64,000 nucleotides of DNA, taken from Henricia sp. BOLD:AAB3569 (lineage: Eukaryota; Echinodermata; Asteroidea; Spinulosida; Echinasteridae). This document shows, one piece after another, positions 15,501-30,500 of this stretch (position 1 is its first letter; each line of letters starts with the position of its first letter). A model generated the notes under the pieces. It was given only the letters and a program-made list of their open reading frames with translations, had not been told where the DNA came from and did not search any database. Where the stretch lies: positions 2,108,001 to 2,172,000 of the forward strand of contig JBBELK010000068.1 in the NCBI GenBank assembly GCA_037783545.1, in the 5' to 3' direction. Both the position numbers and the translations under genes were made by a program.

Positions 15501-18500
15501 AATGAATGTTAAAGTACAATGGGAGGAATATTTAAATGAGGTGAAAGATGGAATGTTCCATTCAACGAGGCGAAGCGGAGTTGAATGGAACACATTCTAT
15601 CTTTCACCGAATTAAAACATTTGTTTTATATAATGCCCAAGTAGATCCTTGTCATCCTACATTTTTTTTTACAAATTGTTCAGGCTTACCATTGGAGTTT
15701 ATTTTTATGTTCGCGGCATCAAAATTGTTCAAAGCTTGGCTATTTCATCGTCCGCCATGTTGTAAAAAGTGTTTGTGTCAGGGGTCGTCACATTTGACAC
15801 TCACATACAGTACCCGGGCGCATCGTGCAATGGAACAAAACTGCACAATTAGTGACGTAGCATTAAATGGATTAAATATTGAACGACACGTGACCTGCTA
15901 TCGCCCAATGAAAAGGATCTACTTGGGCGTTATATAAAGTGCATAATTACTACAAGTATAGAGCTAATGCACCGGCGGCCATGACAGGGGGCAGGTTTTC
16001 TTATTTAAATGATGTAACAATAGAACCAAAAAGCATCTACTCACGCATGACACATGGTGACAATGTGACTGCCCCCTTTCATGGCTGCCGTGCAAAGGCT
16101 CTATAGGCCAATTTGTTAACTAAGGTCTCCTTCCCTGTATATCTGCCATAGCTGGGGGCTTCCAGTGCATGGACTGTGCGTTTTGTGTTGCTGTTGCGCG
16201 CATCTATTGGCATTACATGCACGTGATGCGCCCCCTTGGCGTACACAATCTTACAAAGACGCGCAACTTGTTTGAAGCGTGTCTTTGTAGGATTGTGTAC
16301 GCGAAGGGGCCTTGTTGCATGTATGTAATGAATGCGCGCTTTTCGTTCTAACAGAAACACAAAATACACGGTCCGTGCACTGGAATCCCCCCAGCTATGG
16401 CGAATATACAGGGAAGGAGACCTATAGTTAGGGTACGGTATACATGTACACGAGTGCAATAATACAAAAAAATTCATGGCAGAGCGGTCTAGAGGATCGT
16501 AATTAAAACCTGGGGTAGTGGGTGCGAATCCCAGTCCGGCCCATTCCATGGTGCGTGTACCCTTGAGCTTCTCTCCACCCAGGAGCAAAATGGGTACCTG
16601 AGAGGGTAGCGAAAGTTGATGTGTTGAGTGCCTAATAGGCAGCCGGGGCTGTATACTCCCCAGGGAGCTGAGAAGGATTAAGGCATGATATTACTGAGCC
16701 CAATGACCAGGGGTAATAATGCAGAAAGCGCATTGAGAGATCCGTCGGATCTGAAATGCGCTATATAAGAACTGGCTATTATTATTGTTATTTAATGTGC
16801 TATTCTACGAGGTGAAGCCGAGTGGAATAGAACATTGAATCTGTATTTATAACCAAATGAAATTATTCGTTCTGTTGCACGAATTTTAAACATTCATTAT
16901 TTGTTTTATAAAAGACCAGAATAAATCCCTGTGTTCTGAACTTAGAAATTAGCATTTTATCACCCCCAATTGCGTTTGGTGAGTACATGTAGCTGGCTAG
17001 CTCGTGATGATCGTACCCACTTTAAACACACAATGTGTAGTTGGACAGGGTAACCCCTGGCAGCCAACCACGCATTAGTACAGCTGCGCGTAACGTGTAG
17101 TTCAAGTATTTAATTCATGACTTGTCAGTGGAAAATCCACAGCGTGCGGTGCATGCAGCCCAATACCAATGTGACTGACAGCGCAAATTTATTCTTATTT
17201 TTATAATACTTTTTTAATCATTGCTTCCCATACACGTCTGTTTTCTTTGTGCACTGGTTAAAAGACACAGGCTCGTCAGCAATGCGCGCTCGCCAAATGC
17301 GTGCCACGAAATACGCAGCTCTATGCCTTTGCTGCGTATTTCGTGGCACGCATTGCTGACGAGCCTGTGCCTTTAATACTTGATTTCCATAACTAGCATT
17401 ACATCAAGGAACCTTTTTCCCGTCATACCTACTGGTAGCTGTACTTCCGCAAACAGTTACCTTTATGATCGACCTTTACAAAGCAACCGTTTGATGTGAG
17501 GGCCATCGCCTCCAGCAAACCGGCAATACCATGTACCTCAACCGAATTGACGATTACATTGGAGCGATAGCTGAAGATGTGCACGACTTGTGCCAGTCTT
17601 TCGTCGTGGACAAGAAGGAATCCATCTGTGCTGACGCAGACTGAGCCGGGGTGCATCAGGGTGTCGCGATCCCCGAAGTGTCGGAGGTATTTACCCTCGG
17701 AATTGAGACGAATGACGCACTGATTGCCCTTGTCACTGATGTACAGGTTATTAAACTTGTCTACACATATGCTGATTGGGAAGTTGAGCTGGCCCGGTCC
17801 GCACCCCTGGGTCCCAATTCGCTGAACCATGAAGCCCTTATCGTCATACATGAAGATGCAGCACTCTACGCAGTCCAAGAGCAGGGTATCGCCCTGGGAG
17901 TTAACTGCAATGCTGGTCGCGTTCTTCACCTCACCTGCCTGGAAACGACGCAAGAACTTCCCATCCGTGCTGTACGAGGAGACACACTTGCGGTTCATGA
18001 AGAACAGAGTCAGCTTGTCATCGGGGTCGATGGTCAGCAGGGCGTGGTTCTTATAAGACACATTGTATGTGTCCATAAACATCCCGTCACCATCAAGTTT
18101 GACGATGACTTGGTTTTTGAACGTGTCTGCAAGGTAGATGTTTCCTTTGGAGCAAATGGCGATGCCAGATACATCCTCAAGGAGTATCTCTTCATCGTTG
18201 TTGGAGGTACACTCAATAACCTTGTGGACCGAGACATGACGGGAGGGGCCTCTAAGAGGCATGCCATCCAGCAAGACCGTCAAGTAGTGGTCTCCGACGA
18301 TTTTTGGAAGGAATGTGATCTTGTAGGAGCCGTCATCAGCAAATGTTCTGTCAGTTTCTGCTTCCAAGCTCATGGGATCCTTCAGCGACATACTAAGGTT
18401 CATTTCCTTGGTCAGAGGCTGTGGGTTGCCACTTGCATCCGTAGTGTGGATGCGAATTAAACACTCATTACCAACGATTCCTGATTGGATGTTAGTGTGC

Positions 18501-21500
18501 AGGTTGAGAACCAGGATTCTGATAGGTTGGTCCGTCACTGGTTCTTTTGATACACAGACTGTCATTTCATGATAGCCTGCTGTTGTGGGAGAGTACACAA
18601 TGTGATAGGTTCCGTCCATGTTGTCCTGAAGATGGCATGCCATTGCGTTTCCAGTGGGTGACTTAATCTCCGCTTGTACAAGAGCACCTCCTTGTGTGCT
18701 CTTCTCTCCATTCAGATCTATCGTCCACAATCCCACTCTGCACTCCTGGTCCACAAAAGCCGGATAGACTTTCACCTCGGTCTGAAATGGAGCAACATTG
18801 TTTGTGTAGATTTTGCCCATGTCTCGGACGCTGAGCTGAAAGTGCATCTCGGCGGCATTGTGCTGGTGGCGGAACTCAATCAAGCTATTGGCTACCGGCT
18901 TGGAGTAAAAGGCTCTGTTGTTGATCTCCAGCAGTGTTGGTTTGAGTTTCTGCCAGGCGCGGGTGGTCTCGATGGGATTACAACTCAAGATGGCGGTCTC
19001 GGTGAATTCCCCCGTCGCCATAATAGCAGCGAGCGTCGTCTCAGCCGCTTCTTTTTGCTCTCTCAGACTATTGGCCATGTTGCCATGAATAACGTGGGCC
19101 TTTTTGATCAACTCTTGTTCGCGACGATCCAGATCCTGCCGCCGCTTTGCAAAGTAAGCACGGGTGTCTTCCTCTACCACCTTTGCATTGACGTTCAGCT
19201 TGCCCATCTCGGTAATGATGTTGTCCAGAAGTGTCTCTAGGGGCTTCTGTTGCATCAGGCATTTCCCCATCAAGTGACCCAACTGACGCCGCTGCGCATC
19301 CATCATGCAGCTCAAGTCCACCAGCTGGTGCCCGTTGTCGATGTGCGACAGATTGGAGCAGACTTGGCACACGGCCACATTGCATTTCTTGCAGAACAGC
19401 GTCAAGGCCTGCCGATTATGGACCTGGCAGAACAGCCGTCTGCGTTGCAACTGTGCTTCCTGATCCTCGGTCAAATCCGTCAAAACATTGACATGATGAT
19501 CGTGGAAGCCAGTAGCATACTGATGAGCGATCATGCATTCCCGACACAAATACCGCACACAGTTTGCGCAGCACACCAGCGCCCTCTCGTGTTTATCGCA
19601 GCCCTCGCAGACAAACGCATTGCCGATCGTGCCGTCTGGCACCTCATCCATCGCGAGGTACTCTCGCAGCTTTTTGATGTTGAAGTTGGTCGGAAAGGCC
19701 GACATGCCACGGGCGGGGATTCGGTTGGACATCTTACAGAGAGGGCAGGGAAACTCAGTCTTCCCGTTGACAAAGGAGGACAAACAATGGATGCAGAGCG
19801 TGTGGAGGCAAGGCAGGCATTTGGGCACCCTGGTCTGGTCATCGTAAAGATGGTGGCATTGAGGGCAGGCCAGGAACTTTTGGCGAAACTGCTGACGGGT
19901 GCTGTGCAAGGATGAGACTGATGTGACCCCATTCTCCATGGTTGTAGCTGTTGCTTGTGGTCTTAAATATACATCAAGGTGAAATTCTGGCAGGGAGCGA
20001 CTAACATATCAATCGGAGTCTGCAAAATCGGAAACAAAGTCAAATTTTGTTATCCTCACTTTAATCTGTGATTCTGATTGAAAGAGGTAACAGGCCATGG
20101 TCATCATCACACTCCATGCAATATGATACTTTGTATGTAGCGTGGCCCTGGTTCAAATCCCGTCCGGGTCAGTATGTGGATTCGGCCTCTCCTCCCCTGC
20201 TTGATTTTGTGGGTTTCCCCTATACAGTATTGTGTAGGGGTTTTTCCTCCCACCTCTGAGCATTTCTTCGTCGTCTTCTCTTCACAGGTTTCCTCAGACT
20301 TACAAGCTACAGTGCCTTGGGCACTTTTGAGGAATCCTTGGTTTCAATACAAGAAAGAATTAATAATAAGAATGTACCAGTACTATACATGTATACCCTT
20401 TACAAAGAATAATCCAAAGCATTTACACTGCCATGTGTACTGCAAGTTTGTTTGAAGATATATTAAAAGTCTCCTTGCAGTTGGTTAACCCCTCGGGTTT
20501 ATCTTGCCAGAAATTGGTCAGTCCAACACACGGTATTTTATAGTCAAGTTCTAGTGCAAGGCCGCGGCCGGCTATAGCCGTCATCTGGTTGGATGATTGC
20601 TCTTCACTTGATGGACTATAGGGCACTTGCACAGGGGGTCAAAAGGTCACGGGTCACGTTGCTTGTCTTCCAGATCGGGAGAGAATAGAGCCACATACAT
20701 GCTTTTTGCTAGCGTGCATTTCCCCACGTGACTCTATTGTTCTCTCGTGCTCTGGAGGAACACCAGCAATAGCGAACCATGACCTTTTTGACCCGGTGCA
20801 AGCGCCATACAACTGTCTTTACAGTTCCCTTAAGTGCACTTGTCCATTTTACTGCCCTATACGCTCGCTGCACACCTAATTTGCAATTTACTGGCTGGTC
20901 TGACTGTACTCGAACAACCAGGACAAATAATAAAACCCGTTTGATTTGTCCGCATCCGATGGTCCGGTGTCTAGTTGGTTGGCTTTAATTTGACGGATAT
21001 GGTACAATGCTCACACAGTATGCAAATGCCTCTAATAGACCGATCCAGTAAGCTCCGGCCATTTTGGAATTGACCAATCACAGCCTCAGGTTCAGGTAAC
21101 CAAAAAGTGGTTCTCCATTTTGGTTACCTGAGTCCTAAAAATTTTGTGCACAGAGCTACGGCAATTTTTTATCAGCGCAGAGGAGGCCTATAGCAGGTTT
21201 AAAACGGATTGTATATATAAGACTATCCTAACCTACTTTTTATCCCTAATTCATCAATGTGTTTTTGTGTAAACGTGAAAAACTTACCAAAATTAGCTTG
21301 TCGTTTTGCTAAGTTGTGCATTCACTTCGTTCTAGATGTGTGCACATGTCGAGATGTTTTTGTTCGATCGCGCGCGTTGTGCGTATTGCAGGCGTGTTGT
21401 ACGTGCACGCATACGACCGGATACTTAAGTGCACATTTTGCTTTTTTCTGTGTGCGTGTTTCAATACGCGCTGACCAGGGCGCGGACGTACGCACGGCAC

Positions 21501-24500
21501 GGCCACGGCCACGCGACTCTACTGCACACGTGCATCGCACGTACGTGTGGCATGTACGTTGCTAGGCAATTTCTAAATGGGCGGATCGAGCTTACTGGAT
21601 CGGTCTATTAAGGCCTATGGTAACTTAATGCAGTTACTGCATGGTTTGATTTTGCCATTCATGACAAGCAAACTCAAACCAATGGTACACAAAAATGCAC
21701 AGGTACAGTTATTAATCAATAATCAATACCAGCCTTTTTATTCCAACCTCACACAATATTCCCAGTTATATGGTCCGACAGGTGTTGCTATATTAACTTG
21801 TAGCACGTACATGTGGAATATATGGTATGTACATGTGTCTACTAGACTGTGTGCGCACATACATGTACATGTACCATAGCTGCCAACCCTCCCGGATTTT
21901 GGGGAAGACATCTGGGAAAACATTTTCATTTTGTGCTCCAATCACATCTAAAAAAATCCCCAAGGTTTACAATCCAGGAGGGTTTTTATCCATGTTGGGA
22001 TCGACTCACAAAATTAGTCATTTTCTGAAAAATCTGTTGCAAAATCCGGAAAGCTTAGGTTGGCAGCTCTAGCATGGGCCGTTTGCATACATACCGGTAC
22101 ATGTACAATTGTACGTAACTATTAAATGATCGATAACCGATAATATAAGAACGTGTTCTGCTGATAACAAGAATATTCTGACGTTCCAATTCCTTGATAA
22201 TACAATGTTCTTACATTATAACAATGCAACCTGCAAGGATCCACTGACATCTTATGCTGACGAGGTTTGACTGAAAACCATGTATACATGCATTAAAGCA
22301 TACTGAACATGTGTACATGTCCACATTCATTTCCTGCACTAAATATATGGCATCTTGTTTATTTTATGTATCATATAAATCAGCATTTCTGCCGTGTAAA
22401 AATGTGAAAAAATTTCATGATTTTACCAAGGAAAAACAAATAGAATTTATCAGAATTGTCCCATAGGTTATTAGTCATGTTAGTGCATAGGGTCCCAATG
22501 TGGCGGGTGTCCAGGCCATGCATGGTAATCTTTCCGTACCCGAAATAAAAAGAGTCATGGTCATATTTATATTTACCTGTAAACGTTTCCTTGTCATTCT
22601 TCACAATTTATCACCATGTATCAAACACTGTATGCACAGTTGTTGAAATAAATCTATCCAATTTAAACCATATGTGCAGCTTTAGCATGCAGTAGTACAC
22701 TGTATGACTTTTATAGCTCCATGGTATGACGATGCCATAATGTACATGTATGCATTATTGCTTCACTGCTGCTCTAGCTCTCATGTCTAGTCTGGACTGG
22801 GAATGGATTTGCATACAGCAGAGATCTTGTGATCAGGTGATGGCAGTGTGTTATGCATGATCTGTGAGCTAATCACTCATGCATAACCAATGTTTGTGTG
22901 TGGGGCCCTTGGCCTGTACATGTACTATAGTATATTAGACCTGCCAAGTGTGATTTGAGCTGTGTTAATTCTCACATATAATTGTGTGTACTTATTCATG
23001 CATATACTGCATGCCCACAGAACTTGGGCCAAGTCTAGTGCAGTGAATTTGACCAACAGTGATTGTGTAAACAAACCAGTTCCTGTATGATTTGAACTTT
23101 GATCATACACTTGCAGTTTCCATAGTAACCATCTGAAGATTGATTTTAAAGTTACACATTGAGAGAAAGAATCCGTTTACTGTTGGCCATTTATTCTTCT
23201 TAATATGATTCAGTATAACCACCAAAAGGTGAATTTAGGACGTGACAAACATTCAACAATTGCCTTAAAAATACTGCACTGAGAACCAATTTGTTTGCAT
23301 GGTTTATGGATCAGACGTCCAGTAAAAATACAATTGTTCCTTATTTTAAAGGAGTGTGACCAGATCACTTTTTTTTACCCATAACTCCCCGGGACTTACC
23401 TTATGGGTCATGAGATTTTTATATCATAACATCCGTTATATTTTTCTGATTACGAAACTGAAACTCCCGCGCTTCTAGGCCGCATATTTCCGAGGATATC
23501 GTCGAAAATCCACCGATTATTTGTAAACAAATTTTCAAGTATCAACGTTTATCCGCTGAAAGCCGACTAGATAGTTTTGTTCAATTTTTTACTGGAAATT
23601 GCGAATGTTTTGGGGTTTTTGGGACATGGGAGGTGTGTATGGGAGTTACTTGATAGTATTGGTAAGTTACATCGAAAACTGTTTTCCAGAAACTCTGGTC
23701 ACGCTCCTTTAAAGGAATAATGTATTATTTATTTTAAATTCATTTTTTGTTTGAATTTGTAAGATGCTAATCAGTAAACAAATTCAGTAAAATGTGGTAC
23801 AAAATTAAAATGACAAATAAATTACTAATAAATAAATTAAAATCGATGCAGCATGCTGCAATTAAGTTCATTGTTTTATTGAAATGAAACAACCAAGTTA
23901 GTTTGTTTCATTTCAATGGTGATTTATAGGCACCATACCAGATGTAATTGCGTTCGTTACTTTGCCTAGTTGCGCTACCATGCAACACCGAGAGAAAAAT
24001 TGGGTCCAGCTCAGCTGGTAGAGTGTCTGCCTAGCGAGTCGGGTCTCGGGTTCGAATCCCGATAAGGCCCTTAAGATTTTTCTCTCATCCCTAGTTTGCC
24101 ATGGTTGTTTCAATCCTATGGCAGTTGAACCTGGATAATCTGGCCACACACAGTAAATAGCCCCAATGAACCAAGCTACTGTGGGAAATTTTGAGGCGCT
24201 TAAAAAAGTTATTAAAAAAACTTTAAAAATTTCAACTTTTTAATAAGGAACCTTTTGATGCACGTCACTTTTAGCTGTTTTCAACTATAGACTTATGAGT
24301 CTTTCCACGGTAAAGGGGGCATTTTGGCAACACGGACCATATTTTCCAGAAAATACGTTTGTCTGGTCTCAAAATAAAAGAAATAAGTTTCAGTTGTTCT
24401 GAAGAGATAACTTAGGCATAAAAAGGGTTACAAATAGTGTGACAACATGCCTTTCTAAAAACCCTGTGTACAAATTTCAAATATACGCTCGTAACCGGGA

Positions 24501-27500
24501 CGGACAGTTTGTAAATTGGAAAGACCCATATGCATTGTGGCATGACGTTTGTATATCCATGCATGTGCCTGCCAAACCTCTGTATAAGCAGGCATGAGAA
24601 TCTTCCTGATTTATCAGGATTTCCTGATTTTTCACCTCCAAATATGTGGTCTCCGAGTTCAATGTGAATTTGGATTAAAAATGGGGGGGGGGGGGGGGGG
24701 GGTTAGTAAGGTGTATATGGATATAAAGCTAAGAAAATGTAAAAAAGTGAGTGAAAATGAATCTTCTGTGGCAACCTTGAGCAAGTTCGATTCACGACTA
24801 GAGTCGGCCTGTTTATATTGGTTCCTTCTTTTTATTTCAAAACTCCATTCTCGTTTTTCCGACCTACAACACTGAAAACTTTATTTCGTCAATTGACAAA
24901 AAAAAATTAGTCATACACTGGGTCTTATATGACTAATTTCTAATTAGTCATACGTGTTTTGAATTGACTAATTTTAATTAGTCATGAAAAAGGGTCTTAT
25001 TTGCCTAATTTAAAAAATGATTAGTCATGCGGTAAAATTAATTGGTCTTGAGGGAAAATTAATTAGTCTTGCAGGAATTTATTTAGTCCTGCAGTAGTTA
25101 GTCAGCCTGACAAACTTACTTTGTCACGTGCAATACACGGTGTGTTTCGTATAACGGACTGAAATAGGCCTACGCAGAATACGAGCAATGACTGCACGGT
25201 GTGTTGTGTTAATGCAACAAAGATATCCGCAAAGATAATGAGGACAACATAAATGGAAGAGGCAACGATGTACCCAGAAAAACATCCAGTTACTATTCGT
25301 AGCTTATTTTATAAACTTACTTCTAACTGCAGCGAGGAAAGGAGTCTAACTTGGGCTGACCTAAAATTATGAATACGTACTGAGTTGTCCTTACAGATCA
25401 TGACTATTTGTGTCAATACACGGATGTTGAGACCCGAGGCACGGCCTCAACTATATGCCTTTACTCCGACACACGACATAGTTTGAAACATGCAAACCAT
25501 TGATTGCTTTAGAAATATCAGAGTCCCGCACAATTCTTTGGTGTCACACAAAACCCGTCACACGCTTACCTTTCCAGAGTAACGTCAAAGAATGTTCAGT
25601 CCATGCAGTCAAACACGACTTCATTTTACGGTGCGGTTCGCATGTAATGCGTCGCACAGCTGCACGAAAACAAGAACTGAAGATTTATTTTCCCACGACT
25701 GATTTCATGACTAACCTTTTATTACATTATCAATGGAAAGAATATTCCCGCCGAAACTCATGACTAATTGAATTAGTCATGAGTTTCGGCTGGATTAGTC
25801 TTGCCATTAGTAATGCAATAAAAAGTTAGTCATGCAATTAGTCATTGGAAAATAAATCGTCAGTTTTTGTTTTACGTGACAATACAAATTAGTCAAAAGA
25901 CGATCATCACATTTGTCAGTCGTTCAGATTAGTCTTCCGCTAATATTAATTTGTTCTGCAAAGGTTTTAATTCGTCAAGCACCAACAAAGATTTGTCATG
26001 CACCAACAAAATGTTGTCAACTGACAAATTGTATACATGACTAATCATTTTGCCCTTGTTTGACTAATTTTTCACTGTGATTGACTAAATAAAGTTTTCA
26101 GTGAAGACTATTTTTGAAAGGCATGTGATCGGAAGCAGAAATTGTGTTTTTTCTTTGCCTTTTTTCTTAATTTGAAACTTACTTTTGATCCATACATTTC
26201 CAGTTCAGGAAGTTGTAATGTTTGTGAAATACTGATTCTATTTTTATTAAAAAATATAAAATATCTTCTCTGAATTTTAAGGAAAAATCTACCTTAAACA
26301 CAACCCCAGATACATGTATTAGTCTACACCCTTATGGCGTAAAAATATCATTTGTGTGCAACTTCGGGTACAATCTTTGATTTTTTCATGGATTACTCCT
26401 TGGTTAGTGGGAAACCCAAATCCGCTTGTTGCCTAATTTTGCTGACCCCGAAAAGGTGCTTTTTCGAGGTTTTTTGGTAATAAAAATGCAGACGACGCGA
26501 CGTGAATTTAGCGCACGGAGAAATATTACCCAATCACGAAGATGCCCAACTAGGAATCTTTCTGTATTAAGAACTGTACACACTGCGTTCGAATTTGGGT
26601 TCAATTCGCAAAGTGATCAGGTGATGGTATCGCACACTACAGACAAGGCTAGCTTCTACTACTGTTTATGCAGTCACAAGATACGTGTTAATTTTGGCCG
26701 TGCCATATCGCCATATGTGAAATCACGTCTGTGAAGTTGTCAGTGTCACTATATCAGGTTTGTTTATGCTTGTATAATCATGGAGGTAGGAATGTCAATG
26801 TTTCCCAAACTTAACAACATTGCGACAACCATCGACTGTCCATTTCGTGGGGCAGTTTCTTCAGTTTGTTCTTGTCCATGACTGTCCATTTCGTGGGGCA
26901 GTTTCTTCAGTTTGTTCCTTGAGGACATGCACTGGTTGCGCTTTGCACATATCGTGCTTCTATTGTTAAACGGTTTAAGTAACAAAAGGTGTCCCACGAA
27001 ATGGCGGCTATTCGATACGGTCTATACGGAAACAGGATAAAGCTGGGGTTACTTTGGGGGAGGTGGGTGGTTTTCATACATGGGAATAAAGTTGTCTGGA
27101 GAGACGAGACGTTTTGGACGCGTTGTAAAAGTCGAGCTGTCTTAATGTAGCTATATAGGCCTACAGTATATGTTTATATTTCGCTGATCATTCGTGGCGA
27201 ATTTGTAGTTGTACCCTTTGCTTAATTCAAGCGAATAAGCTTAGTACCTGATGAGGGTATCATTTTCAGTGACCCCATTTTTTATGAGTTTACAAGAAAA
27301 ACTGGAACGAACACTCAACACTGTACTCAGACGTTATTAATTTTCCTTCAAACGATCTTTTAAACATGAATAAGTGTAAATCTAATGAAACAAATTGGAG
27401 GGGCAAATACGAAGATTTTAATAGGAACAAAATTATAATTCTCCCGAGTTGCCTCATCTATGTTTCGTGCAGGAGGGCTATATGATGACGTCCGACTTAT

Positions 27501-30500
27501 CTTTCCCTAATTGCGTGGAATTTGTTTCGTGTGGGGATCGGCATTGTATTGAAAAAGCGATTTCGTCTTTTGTCATTCATTTTAATAGCACTTTGGTTTT
27601 TACGTTCGTTTCTGGTTCATAGAGTTTTTTTTTTTTCAATCGTTACATAGTTTCAAAATTTGTCCAGGACAGTTTTATCAATGGGCTTCTAGTAGAAATA
27701 GGCCTAACCCCCTTTTAACAGTTTACCAATCATCTGTTCTGCCTTTAAAACCCAGTGTTGTTTAGTTTTCTAATCCGGTCAAAATTTCGTATGTCATCGC
27801 ACATTTAAAAGGACCATATTTTCAGATTATTAAAGTTCACATAGTTTGAGTAACGTCGACTGCACTTATCATTTTTTTCTAAATATTTGGACTAGTAGAT
27901 GATATTATGGCAAAATAAGAGCCTAATAAGCCCGAACAAAATACCGTTCTGAATTTTTCTGGTACACAAATCATGCACAAGTGACTCCAGTCTCTACAGG
28001 CAGGCTACCATCATATCTTTCCGACCTAGTCCAACGGCATCATTCAAATCGTGAATCCATGAGATCCAACAACAAACTCCTCCTAGCGAAAGTTTATTCC
28101 AAGAGATCTTGGGGTGAAAGGTCCTTTGCCTCAGCAGCTTCATCCTTGTGGAACAAGTTACCAGAACACATCAAGCTATCGCCATCACTTGCAACTTTTA
28201 AAACATCACTTAAAACACATTTGATGAAATCTCATTAACTGACTGAACTCCATGATTGTGATATTAGATTTTTAATGTGTCTCGCTGCGCCATGAGCATA
28301 TTTTTTTATGGATACCGGCGCATTATAAATTTTCATTATTATTATTATTATAGGGAGCATGCTGTTTTAGTATGATTAAGTGATTACTTTTAGGGATTAT
28401 TACCCAGGGACCGCCGGGGTGAATGAATTCGATACAAATGTGGACAAATCCATATGAGTTTGGGAAATCTGAATGCAGTGAAAAGCAACTTGGCTCCACC
28501 GGGATTCGAACCGCATTTCTTCTGCTTAACGTGCAGACGCCCTACCAATTGAGCTATGAAGCCAACTGGTGGTCTCGAATCACGGTAGTACAGTTGTTCC
28601 TCACTGATTGGGATTGGCTATTACGTGAGCTTAGCAAGGCATACAGAGAAATAACCAACCCTCCCAGAGATTAAGTTTTGTTAGTTTTGTTTTCATAAAA
28701 ATTGTCTATAAAACACTAATTTATTACAGAAAAACAACTCTAACAAGCCTGACATTATTCATACCCTTACCATATTTTGAATCGTTTAAATTTTGAGGAA
28801 TGGGAGTCTTTTGGCTTAAGTTACAAGAGTGTGACAGGCAGCTGAAGGAATGACTGCAAAGAGACATTTCAAGAAATACATGTACATCATTTCGGGGATA
28901 TTTTATTGACAGATTTGCAGAAAATATGTCTAGCCTCCTTAGATCAGTTCAAAGTCCTTTTTACAATCAATGGAAAATGCCTTCTGGTACTGGCTCACAA
29001 CGTATCTGCGTGGAATTTGGCCCACTCCGCTAAAGTCTCCAGGTCTTTGAGGTTGAAAGGGTCTCCCCCATCTCGATTGAGTTGAGGTCCGGACTTTGGC
29101 CTGGCCACTCTACGCCTGCAGCATTATCCCGGAACCATTTCGTGACTGACTTGGCAGTGTGTTTTGGGTCGTTGTCCTGCTGATATGTCAAAATGCTCCC
29201 TGAGTTTCTCTGCGGACTGCTTGATGTTTTTCTCCAGGATCTTGATGTACTCAGTCACACACTTTGGCGGGCTTTAATGTTAAATATCTTCATTACGAGT
29301 TAATTGAAAAGCTCATTACAAGTTCTGCTAGACAGTTGTCCGCTAGTTGTTGGGCCGCGACAGATTGTGGCACTTGTGCTCTTGAGAAAGACACTTAATC
29401 ACACTTTCTCCATCCTTCGGAAGGGATGTAAAGCCGTTGGTCCGGTGTGTTAAGTAAGGTAACGCACTTTAAAGATCCCAGAGCGTTTCTTCGTGAAGAG
29501 AAGGGGAGGGATTCCCCGGTGTCTCTGGCCATATCTAATTCATCATGGGTTTCCTCACGCTTGCCGCGCGAGCGACAGTGCGATGGGCACTATTGAGGAA
29601 TCCTTAGTTTCAGTACCAGAAATAAATAATAATAATAATAATAATAATAATATGCGTTAGCCGTCATAGTTATGAAGAATAGTTTTCGAAGTTCCACGTA
29701 TATTATTAATCTTGATCACATGAATCCAAAATTTATTCATCTTAAGACTTTCAAAAATAAATCAACTTGGCATCCTCAAAACCTTGAAAAAAAACTCTCC
29801 TCTCCCATCAAACATTATGCTAATGGAGCCCAGTACGATCTAAGATAACCTTGACCTTATTCACACGACCCTGACTTGTCTTTAGATATTCACTTGGCAT
29901 TATCAAAATCCGAGAAAGAAATCACCAAAATTACCCAAATTGTGCCAGTGAGGCCCAAAAAATGCAATACACAATTTCCATCGACCTCAGCCAGGTAAGT
30001 CCGATGTCTAAATTGACCTTGACCACTGACCTTAGTCACATGACCCTGACATATAAACATCCTGGAATCTTCATAAATAAACTCTACATCACCATACACC
30101 TTGCAAAAAACGTTCTTAACATCTAAATGGATCAACCGAGACTAAAATTATACAAATTTCATCACTCCATGGGGAGCCATGGGTCCTATTAAAGTGGCCT
30201 TGACCCTGGCCCTAGTTAAATGAACGTAGCATCCTGTAAATCGTAGTACAGACAACATGATTGTTGAAATTGACCAAACAGGGATCGACAAAGTACATTT
30301 TTTTATGATTAGTGACCCCCTGTAACCTTTAAATTAACCTTTGACCTTGAAGATGTCCTTAAACATCTTGGAGACTTTAATAAATAAACTCAGCATCCTG
30401 TAAATCCTACAACGGACACCACGATTCTTAAAATTGACCAACGAGGGGCAGCCAAAGTGCAATTGTAAGATTTTTTACCCTAGTTGTGACCTTTAAATTG

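Noticed and set aside
17651-18460. 269-codon plus-strand frame opposite the TRIM gene
   Set aside because: It is the shadow of the TRIM-NHL coding strand; the product has no family resemblance, while the minus frame has ordered RING, B-box, filamin and NHL motifs.
19960-19975. TATATTTAA-like box upstream of the TRIM start (minus strand)
   Set aside because: It lies only about 25 bp before the ATG, leaving no room for a 5' UTR if it set the transcription start.
21257-21612. Cys/His/Arg-rich frames on both strands
   Set aside because: They lie in the CpG-rich interior of the 21033-21610 fold-back element and do not match zinc-finger spacing.
26820-26930. CRISPR-like direct repeat
   Set aside because: Only two adjacent copies without spacers, in an animal intron; a simple tandem duplication.
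28493-28564. Functional tRNA-Asn gene
   Set aside because: C instead of T at position 33 and mismatched T stem; listed only as a tRNA-like sequence.
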